Of a stretch of 64,000 nt of DNA, positions 39,307 through 48,190 are shown one piece after another. Position 1 is the stretch's first letter; every line of letters starts with the position of its first letter. The notes under the pieces are model-generated. The model was given only the letters and a program-made list of their open reading frames with translations, ran no database searches and was not told the origin of the DNA. This DNA is from JACVRW01 sp963812915 (GTDB lineage: Bacteria; Actinomycetota; Thermoleophilia; Solirubrobacterales; Thermoleophilaceae). The DNA is taken from the NCBI GenBank assembly GCA_963812915.1, contig CAWEXB010000008.1, forward strand, positions 186,001-250,000, given 5' to 3'. The position numbers and the translations under genes are program-made.

Positions 39307-40427
39307 CGGAAGGCCCGCTTCAGCTTGCCGACGAGGGACTCGGCGGCGGGCTCGCGCAGGTTTTCGTCGGTCAGTGAACCGCGGAGCTCCTCGAGCAGCT
39401 CCCGCTGTCGACCGCTGAGGTTGCGCGGGATCATCACGTTCAGGACGACGCGCTGATCGCCCCGCCGGCCGCGGCCGATCGCCGGCATGCCGCGCCCGCG
39501 GAGGGTGACCACGGTCCCCGGCTGCGTGCCGGACGCCACCTGGATCTGCTCCTCGCCGTCCAGCGTGGGCACGCTCACGGTGGCCCCCAGCGCGGCGGCC
39601 GGCGCCGGCACGTCGACGACCGTCACGAGATCGTTGCCGTCGCGCAGAAAGCGTTCGTCCTCGGTCACTCGCACGAGCACATAGAGGTCTCCGGGCGGGC
39701 CTCCACGCTCACCCGCGTGTCCGCGCCCCGCGAGCCGGATCCGCTGCTCGTCCGCGATCCCGGCCGGCACATCCACCTCCAGCGTCCTGCGCACCGCTCG
39801 GCGGCCACGGCCGCCGCACTCCCGGCAGGGCTCCTCCGGGACGCGGCCTTCACCGCCGCACACGTCGCAGGCCTGCTCGCGGACGAGCTGGCCGAAGGCG
39901 GTGCGTGTCACCGCCCGCACCCGGCCCGCGCCGCCGCAGCGCGAGCAGGTCTCCACCGGTGTGCCGGGCTCGGCCCGGCTGCCGCCGCAGCGCTCGCACG
40001 TATCGACCAGGTCGTACGCGATATCGACCGTGGTCCCGCGGGCGGCCTCCTCCAGCGAGACCTCGACCGCCACCGCCACGTCCCCGCCCTGTACGCGGCC
40101 AGGGCCCCGCCCGAAAGCGGCGCCGAACGGGTCGCCGCCGAAGAAGGCGTCGAAGATGTCGGCGAAGGAGCCGAAGCCCTGGGCGCTGGAGGCGAACCCG
40201 CGGGAATCGAGCCCCTCGAACCCGAAGCGGTCGTATGTGGCCCGCCGCTCGCCGTCCGACAAGATCTCGTAGGCCTCAGCCGCCTCCTTGAACTTCTCCT
40301 CGGCTTCGGGGTCGTGGCTGTTGACGTCCGGGTGCAGCTCGCGCGCGAGCGCGCGGAAGGCCCGCTTGATCTGCCTCTCATCGGCGTCACGGGCGACGCC
40401 GAGCACGTCGTAGGGATCGCGTCTCAT
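39303..40427 (-). CDS. dnaJ: Chaperone DnaJ
   Basis: A 374-residue DnaJ. Residues 1-70 form the J-domain with HPD (ALARELHPDVNSHDP), followed by a Gly/Phe-rich region (GFGSFADIFDAFFGG). Four Zn-finger repeats, CERCGG, CSRCGG, CDVCGG and CRECGG, precede the substrate-binding domain. It stimulates DnaK, which is not in the window. The ATG overlaps the hrcA stop as ATGA, an hrcA-dnaJ pair typical of Gram-positives. Confidence 0.97.
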   Translation of the reverse strand: MRRDPYDVLGVARDADERQIKRAFRALARELHPDVNSHDPEAEEKFKEAAEAYEILSDGERRATYDRFGFEGLDSRGFASSAQGFGSFADIFDAFFGGDPFGAAFGRGPGRVQGGDVAVAVEVSLEEAARGTTVDIAYDLVDTCERCGGSRAEPGTPVETCSRCGGAGRVRAVTRTAFGQLVREQACDVCGGEGRVPEEPCRECGGRGRRAVRRTLEVDVPAGIADEQRIRLAGRGHAGERGGPPGDLYVLVRVTEDERFLRDGNDLVTVVDVPAPAAALGATVSVPTLDGEEQIQVASGTQPGTVVTLRGRGMPAIGRGRRGDQRVVLNVMIPRNLSGRQRELLEELRGSLTDENLREPAAESLVGKLKRAFR

Positions 40428-41449
40428 TCGTCGTACACCTCGGCCACGAAGCGCGACAGCTCGCGCGCCGCCTGGCGCACGGAGATGATCGCCTGCGGGT
40501 AGTCCATTCGCAGCGGCCCGATCACGGACACGGCCCCGAGGTTGCGCCGGGCGAGACCGTAGTTGGCCGCCACGAGGCTCAGCGAGCGCAGCTCGGGTGT
40601 CACGTTCTCGCTGCCTATGCGCAGGTAGACGCTCGGCTCGGTGAGCGACATGCGCAGCACGCCGAGCAGCGCCCGGCGGTGCTCGAGCACCTCGAGCAGG
40701 GCGCCGATCTGCGACAGCTCCTGGAAGCGGTGCTCGGCGAGGAGCCGCGCGGCGCCGTCCATGAAGAGGTTGCTCTCGGCGGTGCTCTCGAGCTCGGTGA
40801 AGGCGGCAGCGAGCGTGGCGAGGAAGCCGCTCTCGCGGTCCGAGAGCTCGCCGTCCGTGAGCCGCGCGGACAGCATCCGCGAGCCGACGTCGAGCCCGCC
40901 GAGCGCCTCGTTCAGGTAGCTGCCCGCCCAGTCGACCAGCCCCCGGTCGACCGGCTCGTCATAGGAGATCACCCGCTTGGTCACGCCCCCGGTCGAGGTG
41001 ATCACCACCACCATCGCGACCTGTGGCTGGAGCAGCAGGACCTCGACCCGGCGGATGGTTGCGGTCTCGATCGGCGGGGCGGTGACGAGGGCGAGCAGGT
41101 TGGTGACCTGGGACAGCTGCTCGCTCGTGGCACGCATGGCCTCGTCGACCTCGCGCCGCATCGTCGAGAGCTCGAGCGGCCTGCGGGGCACCGGCAGGCG
41201 CCCCTCGGCCAGGATCTCGTCGACGTAGATGCGGTAGCCCCGGTCGGTCGGCACGCGTCCGGCCGACGTGTGTGGATGCTCGAGCATGCCCCCCTCCTCG
41301 AGCCGCGCGAGCTCGCCGCGTACGGTCGAGGGGCCCCAGGGCACGTCGTCGAGCTCTGCGATCCACTTCGAGCCCACCGGCTGGTCGAGCTCGACGTGCG
41401 CCTCGACGACCTTCCGGAGGATGAAGCTTTGGCGGGAAGTGATCTCCAC
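40424..41449 (-). CDS. hrcA: Heat-inducible transcription repressor HrcA
   Basis: A 341-residue repressor. The N-terminal winged helix has RQSFILRKVVEAHVELDQPVGSKWIAE and GPSTVRGELARLEEGGMLEHPHTSAGRVPTDRGYRIYVD, the HrcA signature. The rest is a GAF-like dimerisation domain with a late motif SVIGPLRMDYPQAI. HrcA represses chaperone genes through the CIRCE operator and depends on GroEL for activity. No full CIRCE (TTAGCACTC-N9-GAGTGCTAA) was seen upstream of its GTG start, so control of this copy is unclear. Confidence 0.96.
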   Translation of the reverse strand: MEITSRQSFILRKVVEAHVELDQPVGSKWIAELDDVPWGPSTVRGELARLEEGGMLEHPHTSAGRVPTDRGYRIYVDEILAEGRLPVPRRPLELSTMRREVDEAMRATSEQLSQVTNLLALVTAPPIETATIRRVEVLLLQPQVAMVVVITSTGGVTKRVISYDEPVDRGLVDWAGSYLNEALGGLDVGSRMLSARLTDGELSDRESGFLATLAAAFTELESTAESNLFMDGAARLLAEHRFQELSQIGALLEVLEHRRALLGVLRMSLTEPSVYLRIGSENVTPELRSLSLVAANYGLARRNLGAVSVIGPLRMDYPQAIISVRQAARELSRFVAEVYDE

Positions 41450-41486
41450 GCCACTGAGGGTATCCGCGTTTGGCCCGGGTCCCCGC

Positions 41487-41858
41487 CTACCGCGTTTCCA
41501 GCTCGGCCTCGGCGTTCCGGATGATCCGCTTGCCGCCCTGCTCGGCCTCGGTGTCGATCACCGCGCGGCCGTCGCGCTCCTCCTTCACGCTGCCGGTGAC
41601 CGTGATCTCCCGCTCGGGGAAGCCCATCCCGCGGAACTGGACCGACAGCCGCTTCAGCGCGCGCGGGTCGCCGCCGGCGGCGTTCACGTTCGCCCGGGCC
41701 ACCTGGGCCATCGTGTAGAGGCCGTGCAGGATGTTCCCCGGGAGGCCCACCTGCTTGGCGAACTCCGGGTCGATATGGATCGGGTTGAAGTCGCCCGACG
41801 CGCCCGCGTAGCGGTGCGGGAGGTACTTGTCGGGCGTGACCTTCAGCTCGATCTTCAC
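41487..41858 (-). CDS. MaoC-like hot-dog dehydratase, HadB-like subunit
   Basis: A 123-residue single hot-dog domain. The hydratase motif is ASGDFNPIHIDPEFAKQVGLPGNILHGLYTMAQVA, with the catalytic Asp and His. Together with the HadA-like gene upstream it resembles the two-part 3-hydroxyacyl-ACP dehydratase (HadA-HadB) of actinobacteria, in which this subunit carries the active site. The ATG overlaps the upstream stop as ATGA. An acyl-CoA hydratase role is the alternative. Confidence 0.85.
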   Translation of the reverse strand: MKIELKVTPDKYLPHRYAGASGDFNPIHIDPEFAKQVGLPGNILHGLYTMAQVARANVNAAGGDPRALKRLSVQFRGMGFPEREITVTGSVKEERDGRAVIDTEAEQGGKRIIRNAEAELETR

Positions 41859-42298
41859 GAGCTCCCCCTGACGATGTTCGTCCAGGTGCCGCGCACGACC
41901 TCCTGACCGTCCTGGTTTCGCGACACGGACTCGAACACGTAGAAGCCCATCCCGCCCCTCTCGGAGATGTCCTTCACCGAGGTCTCGGTCGTGACCGTGT
42001 CTCCGGCGCAGACGGGCTCGCCCCAGACGAACTCCTGCGAGCCGTGCACCATCATCGCGAAGTTGACGCCCACCTCCGGATCGAGCACCGCCGGCCCCAC
42101 TGACCCCGCCGAGTAGACGACGGCGAACATCGGGGGCGCGGGGACGTCACGGAAACCCGCCTCCCTCGCCTTCGCACGGTCGAAGTAGATCGGGTTGTCC
42201 TCGCCGACCGCGTGGGCGTACTCGCGGATCTTCTCCTTGCCCACCTCGTACTCGAAGGGCGGGTACTTCTTCCCCTTCGCCTTGTCATCAACCGGCAC
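41855..42298 (-). CDS. FAS1-like dehydratase, HadA-like subunit
   Basis: A 147-residue hot-dog protein: YEVGKEKIREYAHAVGEDNPIYFDRAKAREAGFRDVPAPPMFAVV, the N-terminal pattern of HadA-type subunits, and VHGSQEFVWGEPVCAGDTVTTETSV. It lacks the strong D-x4-H active-site motif of its partner and probably stabilises substrate binding. Overlaps the HadB-like gene (ATGA). The sigma-factor gene lies 76 bases upstream on the same strand. Confidence 0.85.
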   Translation of the reverse strand: MPVDDKAKGKKYPPFEYEVGKEKIREYAHAVGEDNPIYFDRAKAREAGFRDVPAPPMFAVVYSAGSVGPAVLDPEVGVNFAMMVHGSQEFVWGEPVCAGDTVTTETSVKDISERGGMGFYVFESVSRNQDGQEVVRGTWTNIVRGSS

Positions 42299-42374
42299 GG
42301 CGCGGCAGATTAACCGAGGGCTGAGGCGGCGCGCCCTACCCCCCGGGAGGACGCACCGCCGCAGTTGCTAAGTG

Positions 42375-43241
42375 CTAAGCGGCGTCGCGCAGCGCCTGTG
42401 CCTCGGCGAGGGTGGAGAGCTTGCGGAGCGCGGCCTCCTCCACCTGGCGCACCCGCTCGCGGGTGATGGCGAACATCTTCGCCACCTTGTCGACCGTCTG
42501 CGGGTCCTCGCCGGCGAGGCCGTAGCGGAGCACCAGGATGCGCCGCTCGCGGTAGGGAAGGTGCTCGAGCACGGCGTAGAGGCGGTCGTTCGTCAGCGAC
42601 TCCATGGCCGCGTCGAAGGGCGACTGCGAGGCCTCGTCGGGGATGAGGTCGCCGAACTCCGCGGCATCGGCGTCGGTGCCGACGGGCTTGTCGAGCGAGA
42701 CGAGCGGCTGCGCCGCGCGCATGATCACGTCCGCCTCCTCGGGATCGACACCGGCGAGCAGTGCGATCTCCTCGACGGTCGGATCGCGGTCGCCGACCGC
42801 CTCGAGCTTGCGCTGGGCCCCGTCGAGCTTCTTGAGGGTGTTGTCGATGTGGATCGGGATCCGAACCGTGCGGGCCTTGTCGGCGATGCCGCGGGAGATC
42901 GCCTGGCGGATCCACCAGGTGGCGTAGGTCGAGAACTTGAAGCCCTTGCGGTAGTCGAACTTCTCCACCGCTCGGATCAGGCCGACCGTGCCCTCCTGAA
43001 TGAGATCGAGAAAGGGAAGACCCTGGTTGCGGTAGCGCTTGGCGATCGAGACCACCAGCCTCAGATTGGCGCGGGTCATGTGGTCCTTTGCCTCGAGGTC
43101 GCCACGCTCGATGCGCTTGGCGAGCTCGAGCTCCTCCTCGGCAGTCAGGAGAGGGGTCTCCGCGATGCCGTCGAGGAACTGCTGAAGGGAGTCGAGGGTC
43201 GGGTCCGGCGCAGGTTGGGGGGTAAGCGTATCCGTGGTCAC
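42375..43241 (-). CDS. RNA polymerase sigma-70 family factor (RpoD/SigA-like)
   Basis: A 288-residue group 1/2 sigma factor. Region 1.2 begins near DSLQQFLDGIAETPLLTAEEE. Region 2 has ANLRLVVSIAKRYRNQGLPFLDLIQEGTVGLIRAVEKFDYRKGF and STYATWWIRQAI, which recognise the -10 element. Region 3 and region 4 (PYRERRILVLRYGLAGE, ITRERVRQVEEAALRKL) are complete. Region 1.1 and the long acidic part of most primary sigmas are missing, so it may be either a compact primary sigma or an alternative group 2 factor. GTG start. Confidence 0.93.
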   Translation of the reverse strand: MTTDTLTPQPAPDPTLDSLQQFLDGIAETPLLTAEEELELAKRIERGDLEAKDHMTRANLRLVVSIAKRYRNQGLPFLDLIQEGTVGLIRAVEKFDYRKGFKFSTYATWWIRQAISRGIADKARTVRIPIHIDNTLKKLDGAQRKLEAVGDRDPTVEEIALLAGVDPEEADVIMRAAQPLVSLDKPVGTDADAAEFGDLIPDEASQSPFDAAMESLTNDRLYAVLEHLPYRERRILVLRYGLAGEDPQTVDKVAKMFAITRERVRQVEEAALRKLSTLAEAQALRDAA

Positions 43242-43275
43242 GGCATCAAGCTACGACGGCGTCCTAAGGGCTCTC

Positions 43276-43299
43276 TAAATAAAACTCGCCGAGCCGGCG
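43276..43299 (-). terminator. Intrinsic terminator after lepA
   Basis: Directly after the lepA stop the message folds as CGCCG-GCT-CGGCG and is followed by AGTTTTATTT, a short perfect hairpin plus a U-rich tract. It separates lepA from the sigma-factor gene. Confidence 0.7.
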
Positions 43300-43303
43300 C
43301 GCA

Positions 43304-45121
43304 TCATCCGTTGCCGTCTCCGGACAGCTCCAGGACGGCCAGGAAGGCCTCCTGGGGCACCTCGACGCGGCCCAGCTGCTTCATGCGTTTCTTGCCGGCA
43401 CGCTGCTTCTCCAGCAGCTTGCGCTTGCGGGTCACGTCGCCGCCGTAGCACTTCGCGATGACGTCCTTGCGCACGGGCCTGACCGACTCGCGGGCGATGA
43501 TCTTGGAGCCGATCGCCGCCTGGATCGCCACCTCGAACTGCTGGCGCGGGATCTGCTTCTGGAGCCGCTCGGCGATGGCGCGGCCCGCCGGATAGGCCTT
43601 GTCGCGATGGACGACGATGGAGAGCGCGTCGACCTTGTCGCCTGCGAGCAGGATGTCCAGCTTCACGAGGTCGCCTTCGCGCAGGCCGATGAGCTCGTAG
43701 TCGAGTGATGCATAGCCCTTCGTCCGCGACTTCAGCTGGTCGAAGAAGTCGAGCACGATCTCGGCCAGCGGAAGGTCGTAGTGAAGCTGCACTCGCTCCC
43801 GGGAGAGGAACGCCATGTCCACGTGCGTGCCACGACGCTCCTGACAGAGCTCCATCACCGCCCCCACGTGCTCCCGCGGGCACAGGATCGTGGCGCGGAT
43901 GTAGGGCTCCCGGATCGAGGCGATCAGGGCGCGGTCGGGCATGTCCGACGGCGAGTGGACCACGATCTCGCTGCCGTCGGTGAGCGTGACCTCGTACTCG
44001 ACGTTCGGCGTCGTGGCGAGCAGCTCGAGGCCGTATTCGCGCTCGAGGCGCTCGCGCACGATGTCCATGTGTAGAAGGCCGAGGAACCCGCAGCGAAAGC
44101 CGAAGCCGAGCGCCTGGCTCGTCTCGGGCTCCCAGCTGAGCGCGGCGTCGTTCAGCGACAGCTTCTCGAGCGCATCGCGAAGGTCCGGGAACAGGTCGGT
44201 CTCCACCGGGAACAGGCCGCAGAACACCATCGGCTTGATCTCCCGGTAGCCGGGCAGCGGCTCGCTGGCCGCGCCGGCCTTCGTGGTGAGCGTGTCACCC
44301 ACCCGCAGCTGCGAGACGTCCTTGATCCCGGTGATCACGTAGCCCACCTCCCCGGCGTGGAGGACGTCGACCGGCGTCATCTCGGGGCCGAAGAAGCCGA
44401 TGTCGTCGATGTCGGCCTGGGTGCCGGCCTGCATGGCGAGGATCGCGTCGCCCTTCCGCAGCGCGCCGTCGACCACCCGGACGTACGCGATCACGCCCCG
44501 GTACTGATCGAACTCGGAGTCGAAGATGAGCGCACGGGCCGGTGCGCCGGGGTCGCCCTCGGGCGGCGGGATCCTCTCGACGAGCGCCTCCACCAGCTCG
44601 GTCACCCCCTCCCCGGTCTTGGCGGAAAGGCGGATCACCGCCTCGGGATCCTCGCCGAGCAGCTCGCCGATCTCCCCCGCCACCCGTTCCGGCTCGGCGC
44701 CCGGGAGGTCGATCTTGTTCATCGCCGGGATCAGCTCGAGCCCGGCGTCCACAGCGAGATACGTGTTGGCGACGGTCTGAGCCTCGACGCCCTGCGCGGC
44801 GTCGACCAGCAGCAGCGCGCCATCGCAGGCCGCGAGCGATCGCGACACCTCGTAGGTGAAGTCCACGTGCCCCGGCGTGTCGATCAGGTTGAGGCGGTAG
44901 AGCCTCCCGTCACGGGCCGTGTACTCCACCCGGACGGCCTGCGCCTTGATCGTGATCCCTCGCTCGCGCTCGAGGTCCATCGAATCGAGCAGCTGGGGGC
45001 GATGGTCTCGCGGGTCGACCGCGCCCGTGAGCTCGAGGATGCGATCGGCCAGCGTGGACTTCCCATGATCGATGTGGGCGATGATCGAGAAGTTCCTGAT
45101 GTTGCCAGCGGGAGCCGCCAT
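43304..45121 (-). CDS. lepA: Elongation factor 4 (LepA)
   Basis: A 605-residue translational GTPase that acts on stalled or misassembled ribosomes. The N-terminal G domain has AHIDHGKSTLADRILELTG, RERGITIKAQAVR, IDTPGHVDFTYEVSRSLAACDGALLLVDAAQGVEAQT and NKIDLPGAE. LepA-specific C-terminal motifs are PYIRATILCPREHVGAVMELCQ, LDYELIGLREGDLVKLDILL and KCYGGDVTRKRKLLEKQRAGKKRMKQLG. The ATG at 45121 gives the usual N-terminus MAAPAGNIRNFSIIAHID. Confidence 0.97.
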   Translation of the reverse strand: MAAPAGNIRNFSIIAHIDHGKSTLADRILELTGAVDPRDHRPQLLDSMDLERERGITIKAQAVRVEYTARDGRLYRLNLIDTPGHVDFTYEVSRSLAACDGALLLVDAAQGVEAQTVANTYLAVDAGLELIPAMNKIDLPGAEPERVAGEIGELLGEDPEAVIRLSAKTGEGVTELVEALVERIPPPEGDPGAPARALIFDSEFDQYRGVIAYVRVVDGALRKGDAILAMQAGTQADIDDIGFFGPEMTPVDVLHAGEVGYVITGIKDVSQLRVGDTLTTKAGAASEPLPGYREIKPMVFCGLFPVETDLFPDLRDALEKLSLNDAALSWEPETSQALGFGFRCGFLGLLHMDIVRERLEREYGLELLATTPNVEYEVTLTDGSEIVVHSPSDMPDRALIASIREPYIRATILCPREHVGAVMELCQERRGTHVDMAFLSRERVQLHYDLPLAEIVLDFFDQLKSRTKGYASLDYELIGLREGDLVKLDILLAGDKVDALSIVVHRDKAYPAGRAIAERLQKQIPRQQFEVAIQAAIGSKIIARESVRPVRKDVIAKCYGGDVTRKRKLLEKQRAGKKRMKQLGRVEVPQEAFLAVLELSGDGNG

Positions 45122-45223
45122 GCGGCTCCGAGTATGGCGATGGCTCACGAGATGACTGATTCCGAACGCGCGTGCGGGGCGCCCGGCCGGGCCGAGTGTC
45201 CACGCGTTCGACCTTTCGCCTTG

Positions 45224-46816
45224 TTAGCGGCTGCGGGTCATGAGCAACCGCCTGATCTGGTCCGCCTCGGGCACGCGCAGCGCCCACACCGCTCCCGCGT
45301 AGACGAGGACGCCGGCCGCGATGCCGCCCAGCACCGACACCGCCTGTGCGACGAGCGAGCGGCCGAGCGCCGCGTCGAGCCCGTACCAGACCCCATAGGA
45401 CAATGCGCCGAGCGCCGCGGCCGCGACCAGCATCCGGAGCGCCGCAGAGAGCGTCCGGGCCCCTTCGATGCCACCGAGCTCGGCGCGGAGGATCCAGCCC
45501 TGCGCCACGCACATCGCGATCGTGCCGGCCACCGTCCCGATCACGATGCCGGCGATCTCGAAGGGACCGTAGAGGAGCGCCGCGAGCGCGACGTTCACCA
45601 CCAGGTTGAGGCCGGCGAGCGCGGTGGTCGCCCAGGGGCGCTGGAGGCTGAAGAAGGTGCGCGAGAACAGGAGGCTGACTCCCTGGAAGGGCAGCGAGAT
45701 CGACCACCAGAACATGGCGGTGGACGTCAGGTCGGTGGCCTCCTCGCCGAACGCCCCGCGCTCGTAGACCAGGCGAGTGATCGGCTCGGCCAGCACCGCC
45801 ATCAGCACGGCGCTCGGGATGAGCAGCAGGCAGATCTGGCGCACGCCGCCGGCCATCGTCCGGCGCAGGTCGTCGCGCGCGCCTCGGGTGGCGAAGCGGG
45901 CGAGGGTCGGGAAGAGGATCGTCGCGATCGAGATCGAGAACAGGCCCTGGGGCAGCTGGTAGATGCGGAAGGCCTTGTCGATGGCCGCCGGCGCCTGGTC
46001 CGAGACGAGCGTGCCGAAGAGCGAGTTGATCAGCAGGCTCAGGTTGATCAGTCCGAGCGCGATCGTCACGGGCAGCATCAGCTTCAGCACCCGACGCACC
46101 CGCTCGTCGCGCCAGTCGAGCCGGAGCGTCAAGCCCCCGCCGCGGCCGCGCAGCCAGGGCAGCGGAAGCAGGAACTGCACGACCGTTCCGGCAAGGATCC
46201 CGATCGCGTAGGCGTAGATCTCGTCCTCCTCCGGCAGCGTCGGAACCAGCCCGACCAGCGCCGCGATGATCACCAGGTTCCAGGCCACCGGCGCCAGCGC
46301 GGGCACGGCGAAGTGCTCGAACGAGTTGAGCATCCCGACCACCAGCCCCGACAGCGCGAGCAGCACGACGATCGGGAACATGAGCCGGGCGAGGTTGACC
46401 GTCAGGTCCTTGAGCGCCGGGTTGTCGTCGAAGCCCGGCGCGAACACCGACATCAGCGGCTCGGCGAGCAGAACGAACAGCGCAGTGGCCGCCCCCAGGA
46501 CCAGCAGGATCAGGAAGAAGAGGCTCGAGGCGATGCGGAAGGCCTCGCGCCGCTCGCCCCTCTCCAGCAGCTCGGTGAAGACGGGGATGAACGCGCCCTG
46601 GAGCGCCGAGTCCGCGAACAGCGCGCGCACCAGGTTCGGCACCTGGAAGGCGATAGTGAACGCTGACATCGCGCCGGTCACACCGAAGTAGCTGGCCGCG
46701 ACGACCTCGCGCACCAGCCCGAGGACCCGCGAGAGGCCGGTTGCGAACGAGAAGAAGGCGGTGTTGCGGGCCAGCCGGCGAGCGTCGCCGTGCCGCTCGG
46801 GAGCGTCGGTGCTCAC
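45224..46816 (-). CDS. murJ: Lipid II flippase MurJ
   Basis: A 530-residue MOP-superfamily protein with about 14 membrane helices: NTAFFSFATGLSRVLGLVREVVAASYFG, TIAFQVPNLVRALFADSALQGAFIPVF, GLFSISIATILFPTLARFA and SLPFQGVSLLFSRTFFSLQRPWATT. Flips lipid II for cell-wall synthesis. GTG start, divergent from rpsT across 54 bases. Confidence 0.95.
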   Translation of the reverse strand: MSTDAPERHGDARRLARNTAFFSFATGLSRVLGLVREVVAASYFGVTGAMSAFTIAFQVPNLVRALFADSALQGAFIPVFTELLERGERREAFRIASSLFFLILLVLGAATALFVLLAEPLMSVFAPGFDDNPALKDLTVNLARLMFPIVVLLALSGLVVGMLNSFEHFAVPALAPVAWNLVIIAALVGLVPTLPEEDEIYAYAIGILAGTVVQFLLPLPWLRGRGGGLTLRLDWRDERVRRVLKLMLPVTIALGLINLSLLINSLFGTLVSDQAPAAIDKAFRIYQLPQGLFSISIATILFPTLARFATRGARDDLRRTMAGGVRQICLLLIPSAVLMAVLAEPITRLVYERGAFGEEATDLTSTAMFWWSISLPFQGVSLLFSRTFFSLQRPWATTALAGLNLVVNVALAALLYGPFEIAGIVIGTVAGTIAMCVAQGWILRAELGGIEGARTLSAALRMLVAAAALGALSYGVWYGLDAALGRSLVAQAVSVLGGIAAGVLVYAGAVWALRVPEADQIRRLLMTRSR

Positions 46817-46820
46817 GCGC

Positions 46821-46826
46821 TACACT
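46821..46826 (+). promoter_or_regulatory. Possible -10 element for rpsT
   Basis: TACACT lies 45 bases before the rpsT start in the short gap after the divergent murJ start and fits a TAnnnT -10 box. No convincing -35 was seen, so this is a weak call. Confidence 0.3.
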
Positions 46827-46870
46827 GGGCCTCCGCCGCGCCGCCCGACGGTCGCGGCGTCGGTGCGTCT

Positions 46871-47134
46871 ATGGCCAACATTCGTTCACAAGAAAAGCGG
46901 ATCCATCGGGCGGAGCGCGAGCGCCTCGAGAATCGCCGCCGTACCTCTCAGGTGAAGACCTGGTTCCGCAGGCTCGAGTCCGCCGTGCGCGACGGCGACT
47001 CAGGACGCGCCGATACCGAGCTACGCACGCTCGCCTCTCGGATCGACAAGGCCGTGAAGTCCGGGGCGTTGCACCGCAACAACGGTGCGCGCAAGAAGGC
47101 GCGCGGGGCGCGGATCCGGTCGCGCCTCTCGTAG
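46871..47134 (+). CDS. rpsT: 30S ribosomal protein S20
   Basis: An 87-residue basic helical protein: MANIRSQEKRIHRAERERLENR, then KTWFRRLESAV and GALHRNNGARKKARGARIRSRLS, the typical S20 pattern that packs against 16S rRNA. It is the only plus-strand gene in this core region, placed between divergent murJ and convergent holA, an arrangement often found for rpsT. Confidence 0.96.
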   Translation: MANIRSQEKRIHRAERERLENRRRTSQVKTWFRRLESAVRDGDSGRADTELRTLASRIDKAVKSGALHRNNGARKKARGARIRSRLS

Positions 47135-47199
47135 CCGGACCTGTTGCTGTTCCCCGCGCCGGCGCGCGCGGTGGCTCCCCCCGCGGCGCCGGCAGTCGC

Positions 47200-48162
47200 T
47201 CAGCCCGCGGCGCGGGCGAGCGCCAGCGAGAACGCCGTGTCCTCGTCAAGCTGAACGTCGCCTCCGCCGCGAAGCTCGACCTCTAGCTCGGCGAAGACGG
47301 ACAACGCGCGCTCGAGCGCCGCCACATCCGCCTTCTTCGCCCTCGCGACGGTCTTCTTGGCGAGCCAGGGCGGCGCCCTCAACGCCTCTCCGACCTTCTG
47401 CTCGGGCATGCCGGCGTCGAGCATCACGGCTGCGCGGTGCACCTCGCGGAGCCGTCGGGCGATCGGGAACACGAGCCTGCCTGGGCGCTCGCCGTGTGCC
47501 TCGAGCTCCTCGGCGAGCGCGAGGGTGGCGCGGAGGTCGCCCGCCACGAGCGCGTCGGCCAGGTCGTATGCCTGTGGCGCGGCGTCGCGGGCGGCGAGCC
47601 GCTCCACGTCACCCGGGCTGGCGGTCCTTGCCGGATGGAGCGCCAACGCCAGCTTCTCCAGCTCGCGGCTAAGCCGCTGCTGGCTCGTCCCCACGAGCGC
47701 CACCAGCTCCTTGGCCGCCTCGCCGTCCAGCTCGATGCCGAGCTCGCGTCCGCGTTCGATGCACCACTTCGGCAGGTGCCAGGGCTTCGGCGCCCTGTAC
47801 TCGCGCACCTCGCCGCCCGCCTTCTCGACCGCGGCCCGCAGTTGCTTCGGCGCCTTGCCGCGGACGATCAGCACGAGCACGGTGTCGGGCGGCAGGCCCG
47901 CCAGGGCATCCTCCACCGGAGCAAGTGCGCCGGCCTTCCAGGCGCCCGCATCGTCCACAAGCAGGTAGCGGGTTCCGGGGTCGAAGGTCAGGGCGGCCAG
48001 GGCGGCGGCGACCTCGGCCGGCTCCGTAGACCCCGCGTCGAACGTCTCCAGCCCGCCCGGGCCGCGCTCGTCTTCGGCCCGCCGGCGAACGCGCGCGCGC
48101 CAGGCGTCGATCTTGGCGTCGTCGTCGCCACACACGAGATACGCGGGCTTGAGGTCGGCCAC
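47200..48162 (-). CDS. holA: DNA polymerase III delta subunit
   Basis: A 320-residue clamp-loader subunit: PAYLVCGDDDAKIDAWRARVRRRA at the N-terminus, RYLLVDDAGAWK, VGTSQQRLSRELEKLALAL and AYDLADALVAGDLRATLALAEELEAHGERPGRLVFPIARRLREV. Domain III, which contacts the other loader subunits, ends the protein. GTG start. Position beside comEC and rpsT is conserved in many Gram-positives. Confidence 0.93.
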   Translation of the reverse strand: MADLKPAYLVCGDDDAKIDAWRARVRRRAEDERGPGGLETFDAGSTEPAEVAAALAALTFDPGTRYLLVDDAGAWKAGALAPVEDALAGLPPDTVLVLIVRGKAPKQLRAAVEKAGGEVREYRAPKPWHLPKWCIERGRELGIELDGEAAKELVALVGTSQQRLSRELEKLALALHPARTASPGDVERLAARDAAPQAYDLADALVAGDLRATLALAEELEAHGERPGRLVFPIARRLREVHRAAVMLDAGMPEQKVGEALRAPPWLAKKTVARAKKADVAALERALSVFAELEVELRGGGDVQLDEDTAFSLALARAAG

Positions 48163-48190
48163 AGCCGGAGTCTATGAGGCTCGCTCGTCG

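Noticed and set aside
42364..42380. TGCTAAGTGCTAAG near the end of the sigma gene, resembling half of a CIRCE element
   Set aside because: Only a direct repeat of the right half is present; the inverted TTAGCACTC arm with a 9-base spacer is missing, and it lies at the 3' end of a gene.
44357..46666. 769-codon plus-strand frame across lepA and murJ
   Set aside because: Spans two well-supported minus-strand genes and the gap between them; composition is that of a high-GC shadow.
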